A stretch of 64,000 nt of DNA from assembly GCF_000014745.1 (NCBI RefSeq), contig NC_008347.1, forward strand, positions 1,807,501-1,871,500, in the 5' to 3' direction. Under the pieces are notes generated by a model. The model had not been told where the DNA came from, did no database searches, and saw only the letters and a program-made list of their open reading frames with translations. This stretch comes from Maricaulis maris MCS10 (GTDB lineage Bacteria > Pseudomonadota > Alphaproteobacteria > Caulobacterales > Maricaulaceae). Shown one piece after another: positions 44,119-53,234 of this stretch; the first letter of the stretch is position 1; the number at the start of each line of letters is the position of its first letter. The position numbers and the translations under genes are program-made.

Positions 44119-45570
44119 ATGCTTGGACGACACCTTTTGGGCTATCTGCCCGTACAACTGGCCCAGATGCTGGTCGGGTTTGGCGGTGTCGCCGTATTCA
44201 CGCGCATAATGCCAGCCGACGAGTATGGCCGCTATGCCATTGCCATCGCAACGCTTTCCCTGATCCACATCGTCACATTCACGTGGCTGGAGGCTGCCGT
44301 CGCGCGCTTCCATGCAAGGGCTGAACAACGGGGCCGCCTGCGCGACCACCTGGCGACCGCCTATGGCCTCTATCTGGTCATCGCGGCCGGCGCCGGTGCC
44401 TTGCTTGTGCTGGGTGTGAACATATTGCCCCTCGACCCCAAGCTCCAGGCGGCGCTCAGCTTCGCGGTGATTTCGCTGCTGCTGCGCGCCCTGCTCCAGA
44501 TCGGGATGGAAACACACCGGGCCGGCGGCGATGTCAGTCGCTATTCGGCACTGGAAGCCAGCTATCTGATGATCGGCTTCATGGTCGGCATCGGCGTCAT
44601 CCTGACCACCGATCTGGGCGCCGCAGGCGTCTTCATCGGCACCGCGGTCGCGGCCCTGATCATGCTGGTCTTTGATCTGCCGGTCATGCTGCGCCGCGCC
44701 GCCAATGGCCGGCGCCAGAAAGTCCGCGCTGCCAGTTTTGCCCGCTACGGCGCACCCGTCTCGATGTCGCTGATTTTCGAGCACCTGCTCTCGGTTGGCG
44801 ACCGCTTCCTGATTGCCGCCCTGATCAGCCAGGGCGCTGTCGGCATGTATGCTGCCGGTTATGGTCTGGCTGACCGGCTGCTGGACGTCATATTCATCTG
44901 GTTCGGCGCTGCTGTCTGGCCGTTGACCATCAAGGCCTTCGAGAAGGACGGCGTCGCCGCGGCCCAGGCCATGGCCGGCAAGGCCGCCGCCCTGATGGGC
45001 CTGATCTGCTTTCCCGCTGCCGCCGGTCTGGCACTGGTCGCCGGTCCATTGACGACCCTGATAATCGGCGAGTCGGTTCGCGCCGAGGCCGCCACTATCC
45101 TGCCCTGGATTGCCCTGTCCGGCCTGATGAAGGGCATGATGACCTATTATTTCCACGAGGCTTTCACCCTGATGCGCCGGACCGGTGTCATGGCCCTGGT
45201 GATGGCCGCTTCGGCAGGCCTCAATCTCGCCCTGAACCTGCTGCTGATCCCGGCCTTCGGCATCGCCGGCGCCGCCATGGCGACCGTGATTGCCTATGCG
45301 CTGGCCCTCCTGGCCTGTGCCCTGCTCGGCCGACGCTACTTCACCCTGCCCCTGCCCTGGTCCGACTGGATCAAGGCCGGTGCCGCGACCGCGATCATGG
45401 CTGCCTCGGTTTTTGCCCTTCCGGTCACAGGCACGAGCTGGCTCGACCTGATCCTGCAGGCCGGAATCGGCGGGCTTGTTTACGTGATTTCAGCCTATTG
45501 CCTGGATATTGCCGGTTGTCGGAGCTGGCTGCGCGACGCGCGCCTCCTGTTTCGACCGGCGGGGGCATGA
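44119..45570 (+). CDS. hfsF: polysaccharide flippase (Wzx, HfsF-like)
   Basis: A 483-aa MOP-superfamily flippase with about 14 TM helices starting at ATG 44119 (MLGRHLLGYLPVQLAQML); a frame open from 44083 has no better start. It has a conserved FTRIMPADEYGRYAIA N-terminal segment typical of Wzx/RfbX. It moves lipid-linked repeat units across the inner membrane. It starts a run of four overlapping genes hfsF-GT-hfsH-GT. Confidence 0.9.
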   Translation: MLGRHLLGYLPVQLAQMLVGFGGVAVFTRIMPADEYGRYAIAIATLSLIHIVTFTWLEAAVARFHARAEQRGRLRDHLATAYGLYLVIAAGAGALLVLGVNILPLDPKLQAALSFAVISLLLRALLQIGMETHRAGGDVSRYSALEASYLMIGFMVGIGVILTTDLGAAGVFIGTAVAALIMLVFDLPVMLRRAANGRRQKVRAASFARYGAPVSMSLIFEHLLSVGDRFLIAALISQGAVGMYAAGYGLADRLLDVIFIWFGAAVWPLTIKAFEKDGVAAAQAMAGKAAALMGLICFPAAAGLALVAGPLTTLIIGESVRAEAATILPWIALSGLMKGMMTYYFHEAFTLMRRTGVMALVMAASAGLNLALNLLLIPAFGIAGAAMATVIAYALALLACALLGRRYFTLPLPWSDWIKAGAATAIMAASVFALPVTGTSWLDLILQAGIGGLVYVISAYCLDIAGCRSWLRDARLLFRPAGA

Positions 45571-46520
45571 CGATGAATGCAATAAGCGAAATTCCGATCC
45601 GTGAACACGCCAATGCCGCGACCAAGGCCCGGCTGAATGCGCCGCTACTGTCGATCCTCGTTCCCTTCTATCGCGATGATCCCGGTGCGCTTCTGGACGC
45701 TCTGGCGCCCCTGGTCCGACCCCATGATGACATCGAGCTGATCCTTTATGATGACGGCGAACCGGACCCGGCCCTCAACCGCCAGGTCAGCGCCCATATC
45801 GACCATCTCGACATCGCCATCCGGCTCCTGAGCAGTGCCCGCAACCGCGGCCGGGCGGCCGGCCGGAACTTGTTGGCACAACAGGCACACGGGGCCTGGC
45901 TGCTCTACCTCGACGCGGACATGACCCCGCGCGATTCCGGCTTCCTGAACCGCTATCGCGAGGTGATCAACGCTGACGCCTGTGATGCGGTGTTTGGGGG
46001 CTATGAGACTGACTGGCCGGAGGATCACGAGCTGCAGCTGCATGCCGCCCTGTCCCACGCCAGCGACCAGAACGACGCAGCGACCCGGAACGGGATCGGC
46101 GCGACAGCTTTTTGTTCGTCCAATCTGCTGGTTCGCTCGTCGGTCATGAAAGCCTGCCCCTACGACAACGGCTATACCGGCTGGGGGTGGGAGGATGTCG
46201 ACTGGGCCGTCAGCGCCGCCAGGGACTTCACCCTTCGCCATATCGACAATCCGGCCCGGCATGGCGGTTTGCAGACCTCCGGGGTCCTGCTCGACAAGTT
46301 TCGCGCTGGCGCGGCCAATTTCAAGCGCCTTCTGGACCGTCACCCGGAACTCGTCGATCTGCCCGGTGCCCGCGCCGCACGCTGGTTGAAAACGGTACCG
46401 GGCCAGCACCGGCTGCGGGGCTTGTGGTCCCGGATGGCGGCCAGCCAGGTCCTGCCAGTGCGCGCACGCACACTGGCCCTCAAGCTCTGGCGCGCCAGCT
46501 GGGCATCGGAGGTGATTTGA
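45567..46520 (+). CDS. hfsG: GT2 glycosyltransferase (HfsG-like)
   Basis: A 317-aa GT2 enzyme, starting ATG 45567 and overlapping the flippase stop as ATGA. SILVPFYRDDP is followed by the DxD-type YLDADMTPRD and a C-terminal GWGWEDVDW, the WGWEDxD motif of galactosyl/N-acetylglucosaminyl transferases. Its place between the flippase and the deacetylase equals hfsG in Caulobacter. It adds a sugar to the lipid-linked unit. Confidence 0.85.
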   Translation: MTMNAISEIPIREHANAATKARLNAPLLSILVPFYRDDPGALLDALAPLVRPHDDIELILYDDGEPDPALNRQVSAHIDHLDIAIRLLSSARNRGRAAGRNLLAQQAHGAWLLYLDADMTPRDSGFLNRYREVINADACDAVFGGYETDWPEDHELQLHAALSHASDQNDAATRNGIGATAFCSSNLLVRSSVMKACPYDNGYTGWGWEDVDWAVSAARDFTLRHIDNPARHGGLQTSGVLLDKFRAGAANFKRLLDRHPELVDLPGARAARWLKTVPGQHRLRGLWSRMAASQVLPVRARTLALKLWRASWASEVI

Positions 46521-47287
46521 TGAACGCACCCTACATACCCTCTTCCGGCCTGCTTGCCGGTCTCAATCGTCGCTGGGCCCGCTTTGCCGCGCGCCAGCCG
46601 CTGAACCTGCCGTCGGACCGGGCAATCGTGTCGATCACCTTCGACGACTTTCCCAAATCGGCCGCCGGGATCGGCGCCGAAATTCTCGAACAGCACGGCT
46701 GGCGTGGCACCTATTACGCCTCGGCCGGTTTTGCCGGCGGAGTGACCCATCACGGCCCGATGTTCGATTGCGGCGACCTGCAACGCCTGACCGCTGCCGG
46801 CCATGAGATCGCCTGCCACACCTATAGTCATTTCGATGCCAGGCAGGTTCGCACCGCCGATTTTCTGGCCGATATCGAACGCAATGAGCGGGCCCTGCGG
46901 GCCATGGGCCTGGAAACCGCGCTCGACAGCTTCGCCTTTCCCTATGGCGAGGCCACACCGGCCAGCAAGCGGGCCCTGTCGGAACGTTTCTCAACCCTGC
47001 GCGGCGTCCACGCCGACATCAATCGCGGTGGCGCCGACCGAAACTTGCTCAAATCTGTGCCCATCGACGGCGGCGAGGCCGGTATCGAACGCGCCATCGA
47101 GGCTGCCGCAAGCCTCTCACGCCATACCGGCTGGCTGACCTTCTACGCCCATGACGTCCAGGAAAACCCGACCCAATGGGGTTGCACGCCGGACCAGCTG
47201 GAGCGCGTCTGCCAGGCCATCGCCGACAGCGGCGCGGAGGTTCTCACCATGCGCGACGCTGTCCACCAGATGGAGACCGGCACATGA
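46520..47287 (+). CDS. hfsH: polysaccharide deacetylase (HfsH-like)
   Basis: A 255-aa NodB-family deacetylase from ATG 46520, overlapping the previous stop (TGATG). SITFDDFPKS has the catalytic Asp pair (Asp42/43), HTYSHFD gives metal ligands His100 and His104, and FAFPYGE is motif 3. There is no signal peptide, so it is cytoplasmic like Caulobacter HfsH. It deacetylates N-acetylglucosamine residues, making the holdfast cationic and adhesive. Confidence 0.9.
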   Translation: MNAPYIPSSGLLAGLNRRWARFAARQPLNLPSDRAIVSITFDDFPKSAAGIGAEILEQHGWRGTYYASAGFAGGVTHHGPMFDCGDLQRLTAAGHEIACHTYSHFDARQVRTADFLADIERNERALRAMGLETALDSFAFPYGEATPASKRALSERFSTLRGVHADINRGGADRNLLKSVPIDGGEAGIERAIEAAASLSRHTGWLTFYAHDVQENPTQWGCTPDQLERVCQAIADSGAEVLTMRDAVHQMETGT

Positions 47288-48204
47288 GCGTCTCTGTCAT
47301 CCTTCCCACATTTCGCCGTCCGGACGGATTGCGCGCGGCGCTCGCCAGCCTGATGGCCCAGAGCCGCCAGCCGGATGAAATCATCGTGGTCGACAATGAT
47401 CCCGATGGCTCGGCCCGTACCGGCGTCGCCAATGCCAAGGCCGTTGCCCGCTGCGCGGTCGTCTATGTCCACGCCGAACGGCCGGGCGTTGCCAATGCCC
47501 GCAATGCCGGCTGGGCCGCCGCCACCGGTCGCCATGTCGCCTTCCTGGACGATGACGAGATCGCCTCGGCCGGCTGGCTCGAAGCACTCCTGGCCAGTGC
47601 CGGGAAGCTCGGTGCCAGCGTGGTGTTCGGGCCCTTGCGCGGTGAGGCGCTGGATGCGGCCACCGGGCTGCGCGGCAGCCTTGCCCAACGGCTCTACTCC
47701 CGGCCCGGAAACCCTGAGGACGAAATCCTCGATGGTCCCTATGGCTGCGGAAACTCACTCGTCGACCGGCAGGCGTTCGACCTGTCGGATGCCCCGTTTG
47801 ACCCACGCATGAATGCCTGCGGCGGTGAAGACGATCTGTTCTTCGCCGAACTGGCCCGCCAGGGTGCCGTCTTTGGCTGGTCCGCCAGGGCCCACGCGGT
47901 CGAGACGGTCGACGCCCGTCGCACAAGCTGGCGATATCTGCTGGCCCGCAGTTTTGCATTCGGTCAGGGCGCCACCCAGGCGGCAGCCAATGCCAAACCG
48001 CGCCGTCTCGCCGGGATTGCATTCTGGATGGCGGTCGGCCTCGGCCAGATGTTCGTGTTCGGCACAGCGGCGATCGTGACCAGCCTGATCGGCTCAAGCT
48101 CCGCAGCCGGCTGGCTTGACCGCGCTGTCCAGGGAGCCGGAAAGCTGTTCTGGGTTGAAGCGTTCGAGCCCCGTTTCTACGGCGAGGCGGCGCCGGCCGA
48201 CTAG
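47284..48204 (+). CDS. GT2 glycosyltransferase, second in cluster
   Basis: A 306-aa GT2 family transferase from ATG 47284, overlapping the deacetylase stop. It has SVILPTFRRPDGLRAALASL, VVDNDPDGS, a GVANARNAGW donor loop and FLDDDEIA, and a C-terminal GGEDDLFFAEL plus a hydrophobic helix. It may correspond to hfsL, but the order alone does not prove it. It shares the CTAG stop with the convergent polymerase gene. Confidence 0.85.
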   Translation: MSVSVILPTFRRPDGLRAALASLMAQSRQPDEIIVVDNDPDGSARTGVANAKAVARCAVVYVHAERPGVANARNAGWAAATGRHVAFLDDDEIASAGWLEALLASAGKLGASVVFGPLRGEALDAATGLRGSLAQRLYSRPGNPEDEILDGPYGCGNSLVDRQAFDLSDAPFDPRMNACGGEDDLFFAELARQGAVFGWSARAHAVETVDARRTSWRYLLARSFAFGQGATQAAANAKPRRLAGIAFWMAVGLGQMFVFGTAAIVTSLIGSSSAAGWLDRAVQGAGKLFWVEAFEPRFYGEAAPAD

Positions 48205-49466
48205 TCGCCGGCCCGTCGGTCTGCCAACTTGGCAGCCGTCGCGACGAGCAGGACCCAGCCGATCGAATTCTGCTGAAGGAAGTTGGATTCAGAGATGCTG
48301 ACCAGGCCCAGCATGGCCAGAAAAGTCAGTGTCCAATAGGTTTCCGGCCCATGGAACAAACGTCCAAGGGACCGCATTACTGCGCGCCCATAGACCAGAC
48401 CCAACAGCACGACACCCGGCAGGCCGATCGCCAGCGCCGTCTCGATCCAGCCATTATGGGCAGTCGGGACCGGCCAGTCCGTGCCCTGCCTGACCCAGTA
48501 AACCGGCCCTGTCTCATCGGCCCAGAAGGCCATATAGCCATAGCCCGTCCACGGAACTTCCGCGGCCTGGCGCGACAGGATGGCCCAGATATCCGTCCGG
48601 CCGGTCAACGTGGCATCGCGACCAAGGAGCTCCAGGAACTCAACGGGTGCTATTAACAGGATCAGGGCACCACCAACCGCGCCGGTCAGGCCGAGAAACA
48701 GCATCAGGCTGGCAAAGCCGAAGCCGCGCCGGCACAGCGCGATCCCGACAGCGCCGCCAATCCCGAGTAGCAGCGCGAGAAGCGCGGTCTTGGAGGTCGA
48801 CAGCAGGACCAGGGCGCAACACAGGATCGCCCCGCCCATCCAGATCCAGCGCCGTCGGGGATCGACATGCAGCGCCGCAAAACAGGCCACCGCCCCCCAG
48901 GCCATCATGGCGCCCAGCGTATTCTTCTCCCACCACACGCCCTTCCAGGCGCCGGCATGGACTTCGTGGTCAACACCCAGGGACGGCATGGCCAGCGCCA
49001 TCAGTGTCGACACAACAGCGAGGCCGACAAAGGTTGTCGCAGTCAGAAGGATCAGGCCGCGCCAGGACCAGCGCGCGGCCATCCAGAAGCCGAACAGGGT
49101 GGTCATGATCAGGGCGAAGGAACGGCGCAGGGTCGTCTCTGGCGCGATCGACCAGATGACGGAGACCGCAGTCAACAGGACCAGCGCCACCATCAACCAA
49201 TTGCCTGTCAGCGTCCGCATCACGGCCCCCGGCCGCGTCACCGCGAGCGCCAGCGTGATGGCATAGACTGGCAGCCAGATGAGGCGCAGCACAACTGAGC
49301 TGTCCGGGTCAGCGGGATCGGCGAAGAGCGGGCCGATCAGGCCTTGCGAGAACAGGAAGAGGCAAAGAAGCGTCAGCCCACCTTCAACCAGTCCGGTGAA
49401 AGGTAGTGCCGGTGCGCGGCGCCAGGCAGCGAGGAAAGCCGGATCATGGTGCGCGGCGAGGCTCAT
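48201..49466 (-). CDS. O-antigen ligase/polymerase family protein (Wzy, HfsC/HfsI-like)
   Basis: A 421-aa polytopic protein (about 11 TMs) of the Wzy_C superfamily. The periplasmic loop carries the usual GREDATLTGRTDIWAI-like segment (GRDATLTGRTDIWAILS) and a later VPTAHNGWIETAL with the conserved His. It polymerises the flipped repeat units. It overlaps hfsB by ATGA and ends in a CTAG shared with the preceding glycosyltransferase. In Caulobacter two such proteins (HfsC, HfsI) exist; only one is here. Confidence 0.86.
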   Translation of the reverse strand: MSLAAHHDPAFLAAWRRAPALPFTGLVEGGLTLLCLFLFSQGLIGPLFADPADPDSSVVLRLIWLPVYAITLALAVTRPGAVMRTLTGNWLMVALVLLTAVSVIWSIAPETTLRRSFALIMTTLFGFWMAARWSWRGLILLTATTFVGLAVVSTLMALAMPSLGVDHEVHAGAWKGVWWEKNTLGAMMAWGAVACFAALHVDPRRRWIWMGGAILCCALVLLSTSKTALLALLLGIGGAVGIALCRRGFGFASLMLFLGLTGAVGGALILLIAPVEFLELLGRDATLTGRTDIWAILSRQAAEVPWTGYGYMAFWADETGPVYWVRQGTDWPVPTAHNGWIETALAIGLPGVVLLGLVYGRAVMRSLGRLFHGPETYWTLTFLAMLGLVSISESNFLQQNSIGWVLLVATAAKLADRRAGD

Positions 49467-50098
49467 GCCGCGCTCCGGGCACCGCTCCGCATCCGGTTCA
49501 GGATCAATCCGGCGACCACTCCGCCGCGGGCTTCAATGGCTGACCTTCGGGCCTGGATACCATCCACCCGGCTCAACCGGGAATCGGCGACGAGGATGAC
49601 GCCGTCTGCATCGGCGACCAGCGACAGCGGTGCCCGCGAGTCGCCTGGGGCGTCGATGATGGCCAGGTCGATAGAGCCCCGAACCGCGGACCAGTAGTCC
49701 GGCGCAGCGCGCAATCCAGCCTGACGCACGGCACCGGGTCGGGCCTGCAATTGGGTGACGTAGAGATTGGGCACGACGGACTGGCGGGCAATGATCCGGG
49801 CCTGCTCGCTGCCTTGGGTCGTCAGGGACCAAAACGGATCGCGACCGAAACCGGCATCGAAGGCCTGTCCCTGGACATGGGCGGCCTCGGCCTGGGCATT
49901 CTTGTTGAAATCCAGATCAAACAGCCAGACCCCGCGCGTCGAGCGGCGGGCCGCCAGGCGGGCCAGCTCCCGAGCCACCGTTGAGGCCCCGGCACCGCGG
50001 CTGGCGCCCATGATCATCAATACCCGACCCTGACCGCCCGGACGGGCAATCGGTTCGAGTTCGTCGATCAGCTGGGAGAGGTCAGCAGTGAGGTTCAT
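49463..50098 (-). CDS. hfsB: BY-kinase-like ATPase (HfsB)
   Basis: A 211-aa P-loop protein of the CpsD/ParA-MinD type. The deviant Walker A is MGASRGAGASTVA near residue 30, Walker A' is WLFDLDFNK, and Walker B is LAIIDAPGD. No Tyr-rich tail is visible, so autokinase activity is doubtful. In Caulobacter HfsB works with HfsA as a split Wzc. It is followed upstream by hfsA after 67 bp. Confidence 0.85.
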   Translation of the reverse strand: MNLTADLSQLIDELEPIARPGGQGRVLMIMGASRGAGASTVARELARLAARRSTRGVWLFDLDFNKNAQAEAAHVQGQAFDAGFGRDPFWSLTTQGSEQARIIARQSVVPNLYVTQLQARPGAVRQAGLRAAPDYWSAVRGSIDLAIIDAPGDSRAPLSLVADADGVILVADSRLSRVDGIQARRSAIEARGGVVAGLILNRMRSGARSAA

Positions 50099-50165
50099 GG
50101 GGCAGGATCAGCCAATTTGATTCGAGACTGCCCTGAAGATGCAAGAAACGAGGTTAACGCCCCGC

Positions 50166-51704
50166 TTACATTGACCGGTCCGCGACATGAGCGAGGATCG
50201 GCAGTCCGTCGAAGGGATCATTGGCGGCAACAGGCTGCCGCGCGTCCTGAACCGGCCCGGCCGGTTGGGCCGCAACGACCGGGGCCGCCGGGCGCGAACG
50301 TGGCAGGGCAGCGGCACGCACATAGGTCAGCCAGTAGCCGCGCAACAATCCCAGAAAGAGCGCGATCCCCGCAGCCGCGACGAAGGACCCGATCAGGCCG
50401 AGCTTCTTCATCGAGCTGCCTTCCATGGGCGCGGCAGCCCGGTCGATCAGGCGGACGGCGTCGGCCGCGCCCAGGCTCGGCGAACGGCGGGCCGAAGCGG
50501 TGGCCTCAAGCGCGGCAACGGCGCCGGCAGCTTCTTCGGCAGCGGTGATGTTCTGGGCCAGTCGGGTATATTCCGGTTCCAACTGGCGCAGGCGGGAGAC
50601 GAGCGCACGATTGCTGCGCGCCTGGCCCTCCAGGGCCGTCGCCAGCGAGGCCTGTGCCTCGGCATTGGCCTCACGGGTTGCCAGCTCTGATTCCAGCGCT
50701 TGCCGCACCGGATTGGCACCGGTACGTCGCTGCCCCTCGCCGACCGTGGCGCCGGACTGGATGAATTCCTCGATGGCCTCGATCTCGCGCTCGACGGCCT
50801 GCACAGCCGGAGCGGCGGGTTGGTAGCGCGCCAGCAGGCTCGCCCGCTCGGCCCGGCGGTCGAGCAGGACACCGGACACGCCGTTTTCCACATAGAGCTC
50901 GATGCTCTCGGGGATCTGGCCCAGTCGTTCACGCAGGGCCGCGGCACCGGCCATCGCCGAATCCCGTTCAGCCCGGGCCTGGGCCGCGCGCTCGGAGAGA
51001 TTGCCAACCAGATTGTCGGCGGTCAGGCGTTCGGCCTCGAAATTGGCGAGATCATTGGCTTGCAGGAAGGTATTCAATTCCGCCCGGGCCGCCGCGACCG
51101 CTTCATCAGCCTGGGCGCGCCGGACTTCCAGTCCGGTAATGCCGGTCTCGAACAGGACCTGCTCGCGATAGGCCAGATAGGCATCGACAATACTGTTCAG
51201 GATCAGCGCCGACCTTTCCGCCGACGGGGATTTGAAGCTGGCATTGATGGCCGATGAATTGGGCTCCCGCGACAGGCTGAAATTCGCGCGCAACTCCCGC
51301 AATGCCAGCCCGTCCGCATTGAGGCCGGCTTGCTCGCCCAGCACCACATCGGCGCCCAGCGTCTCCAGCGCCAGCCGGCGCACCGCCTCGGAACTGAGCA
51401 ATTCGCTCTCCGACTGCATGACCTGATCAAGCATGAAGGCGTCACCGACACCGGCCGCTGTCGGAGTGGGATTCGAATCAAGCAGAACGAGAAGCCGCGT
51501 ATCGGATGTATAACTCGGCTTCAGCAAGGTCAGTGACGCGCCCACGCCAACGGCGAAAATAAGCGCGAAAATCAACGCGATAAAGCCTTTCTGAGACCAC
51601 GCCAGCGCGATCACGTCGAACAGGTCCAACTCCCCTCTCGGGGCGCCAGCCGGCCGGGCGGCCGCCGGGTAAGCGGGGCCTGTTTCATGATATGCGCGCG
51701 TCAT
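50166..51704 (-). CDS. hfsA: chain-length/co-polymerase protein (HfsA, Wzz type)
   Basis: A 512-aa polysaccharide co-polymerase. The first TM is near residues 38-58 (GFIALIFALIFAVGVGASL) and the last near 430-450. Between them are a Wzz domain (YTSDTRLLVLLDSNPTP) and a long coiled-coil (residues 190-400). An N-terminal ELDLFDVIALAWSQK is typical. It lacks a kinase domain, which is supplied by HfsB. It is divergent from hfsD across 88 bp. Confidence 0.88.
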   Translation of the reverse strand: MTRAYHETGPAYPAAARPAGAPRGELDLFDVIALAWSQKGFIALIFALIFAVGVGASLTLLKPSYTSDTRLLVLLDSNPTPTAAGVGDAFMLDQVMQSESELLSSEAVRRLALETLGADVVLGEQAGLNADGLALRELRANFSLSREPNSSAINASFKSPSAERSALILNSIVDAYLAYREQVLFETGITGLEVRRAQADEAVAAARAELNTFLQANDLANFEAERLTADNLVGNLSERAAQARAERDSAMAGAAALRERLGQIPESIELYVENGVSGVLLDRRAERASLLARYQPAAPAVQAVEREIEAIEEFIQSGATVGEGQRRTGANPVRQALESELATREANAEAQASLATALEGQARSNRALVSRLRQLEPEYTRLAQNITAAEEAAGAVAALEATASARRSPSLGAADAVRLIDRAAAPMEGSSMKKLGLIGSFVAAAGIALFLGLLRGYWLTYVRAAALPRSRPAAPVVAAQPAGPVQDARQPVAANDPFDGLPILAHVADRSM

Positions 51705-51792
51705 GGGCCAATAAGACCCCGCTCGCGCTTAAAAATTTGTTATCCATGCAGCGTTGAGAATGGCGCCGAGCAATCGACCGGAAAGATAATTC

Positions 51793-52527
51793 ATGCGCGC
51801 GATCCGACACGGGCTTTGCACCGCCGCCCTCGTCCTGGCCCCCCTCGCTGTCGGCGCCTGTGCCAGCACGGCGTCCGCCCCGGCCACGGCCGACTGGGGA
51901 CAGCCGCGTTTTGCCGCCTGGCAGGACAGCGACCCCGCCTACCGTTTCTACCCGGGCGACAGCATCGACGTGACGGTCCACTCGGCGCCCGAATTGTCGC
52001 GCACGGCCCTGATCGGCCCGGATGGCCGCGTCTCCCTGCCCCTTCTGGGCAATGTAATGGTCGCCGCGAAGACCGATTTCGAGATCGCCAACACCCTCGC
52101 AGACGCCTACGCCCGCGATGTTCTGGTCTCGCCCATCATCGAAGTGCGCCGCTCGGCACTGGGCCCACAGAACATAATTGTCGGTGGCGAGGTGAATGCG
52201 CCGGGACTGGTTGAGCTGACCGGTCCGGTCGGCGCGCTGGAGGCAGTGATGATGGCCGGCGGCTTCCAGAACACCGCCGCGCGTGGCGATGTCGTCGTCC
52301 TGCGCCGCCAGCCCGGCGGCGGCCTGATGATGCGGACGGTCAACCTGCACGATGCCCTCCGGGGGCGCTCCGGTGCCGACAACATCCAGATCCGCCGTCA
52401 CGACATCATCTTCGTACCGCGCTCCACGGTCGCCGAGCTGAGCGTGTTCATGGAGCAATATGTCTCCGGAATCCTGCCACTGGACCAGGCCTTCTCCTAC
52501 GCCATCGCCGACGCCATCACGAACTGA
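51793..52527 (+). CDS. hfsD: polysaccharide export outer membrane lipoprotein (HfsD, Wza type)
   Basis: A 244-aa protein with a lipobox LAVGAC (Cys23). The Poly_export domain begins YRFYPGDSIDVTVHSAPELS and is followed by a SLBB repeat (NIIVGGEVNAPGLVELTG). It makes the periplasm-to-outer-membrane secretion channel. It is read away from hfsA and sits 17 bp before the convergent ABC ATPase stop. Confidence 0.9.
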   Translation: MRAIRHGLCTAALVLAPLAVGACASTASAPATADWGQPRFAAWQDSDPAYRFYPGDSIDVTVHSAPELSRTALIGPDGRVSLPLLGNVMVAAKTDFEIANTLADAYARDVLVSPIIEVRRSALGPQNIIVGGEVNAPGLVELTGPVGALEAVMMAGGFQNTAARGDVVVLRRQPGGGLMMRTVNLHDALRGRSGADNIQIRRHDIIFVPRSTVAELSVFMEQYVSGILPLDQAFSYAIADAITN

Positions 52528-52544
52528 CCCGAAGCAATCCCCCG

Positions 52545-53234
52545 TCAGGAAGACGCGACAGGCCCGGGCTGCAGCTGCCCGTGTTCAAGCGTGACGATTC
52601 TGTCCGCCCGTCTGGCAATGGCCGGATCATGGGTGACGAGGACCACGGTGGCACCGGCGTCACGAAACGCTTCGATATGAGCCATGACAATGTCTGCCGA
52701 CTCCGGATCCAGATTCCCCGTTGGTTCATCACAGATCAGCAGGAGAGGTTTGCGAACCATGGCGCGGGCCACGGCGGCACGCTGTTGTTGGCCGCCGGAG
52801 AGTTGGGAAGGCAAATGATCTGCCCTGTGAGCAATGCCCAAGGCGTCCAGTGTCTCCAATGCCCGCGCCCGGCGCAGACGTTTCGATCGCTCAATCCCGT
52901 CGAGCCCTGCCATCACATTCTCGACGACTGACATATCGCTGATGAGTTGAAACGACTGAAATACAAAGCCGATATGGTTTCGCCTCAAATCGGCAAGTCG
53001 ACCCGATCCCGCGCGAGTGACCGTTTCACCAAAGAAAACCACAGACCCTTCGCTCGGATTTTCAAGCAGGCCCATGATGGCGACCAGTGTGGACTTGCCA
53101 GAGCCGGACGAGCCCACGATCGACAGGAACTCGCCTCTTTCAACCGACAGATCGATTTGATCGAGCGCCAGGGTTTCGACCTTCCTGGTCCGAAAACGCT
53201 TTGAAACCTTGCTGAGCTCGAGCGCGTAACTCAT
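52545..53234 (-). CDS. ABC transporter ATP-binding protein (MacB/LolD type)
   Basis: A 229-aa ATPase. Walker A is GSSGSGKST near residue 42, the signature is [16 protein letters not shown] near residue 137, Walker B is [15 protein letters not shown], and the H-loop is [23 protein letters not shown] is the MacB/LolD-type Q-loop. The start overlaps the HlyD gene stop by ATGA, so they are translated together. The permease is probably the FtsX-like protein at 55357-57681, on the opposite strand. Confidence 0.93.
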   Translation of the reverse strand: MSYALELSKVSKRFRTRKVETLALDQIDLSVERGEFLSIVGSSGSGKSTLVAIMGLLENPSEGSVVFFGETVTRAGSGRLADLRRNHIGFVFQSFQLISDMSVVENVMAGLDGIERSKRLRRARALETLDALGIAHRADHLPSQLSGGQQQRAAVARAMVRKPLLLICDEPTGNLDPESADIVMAHIEAFRDAGATVVLVTHDPAIARRADRIVTLEHGQLQPGPVASS

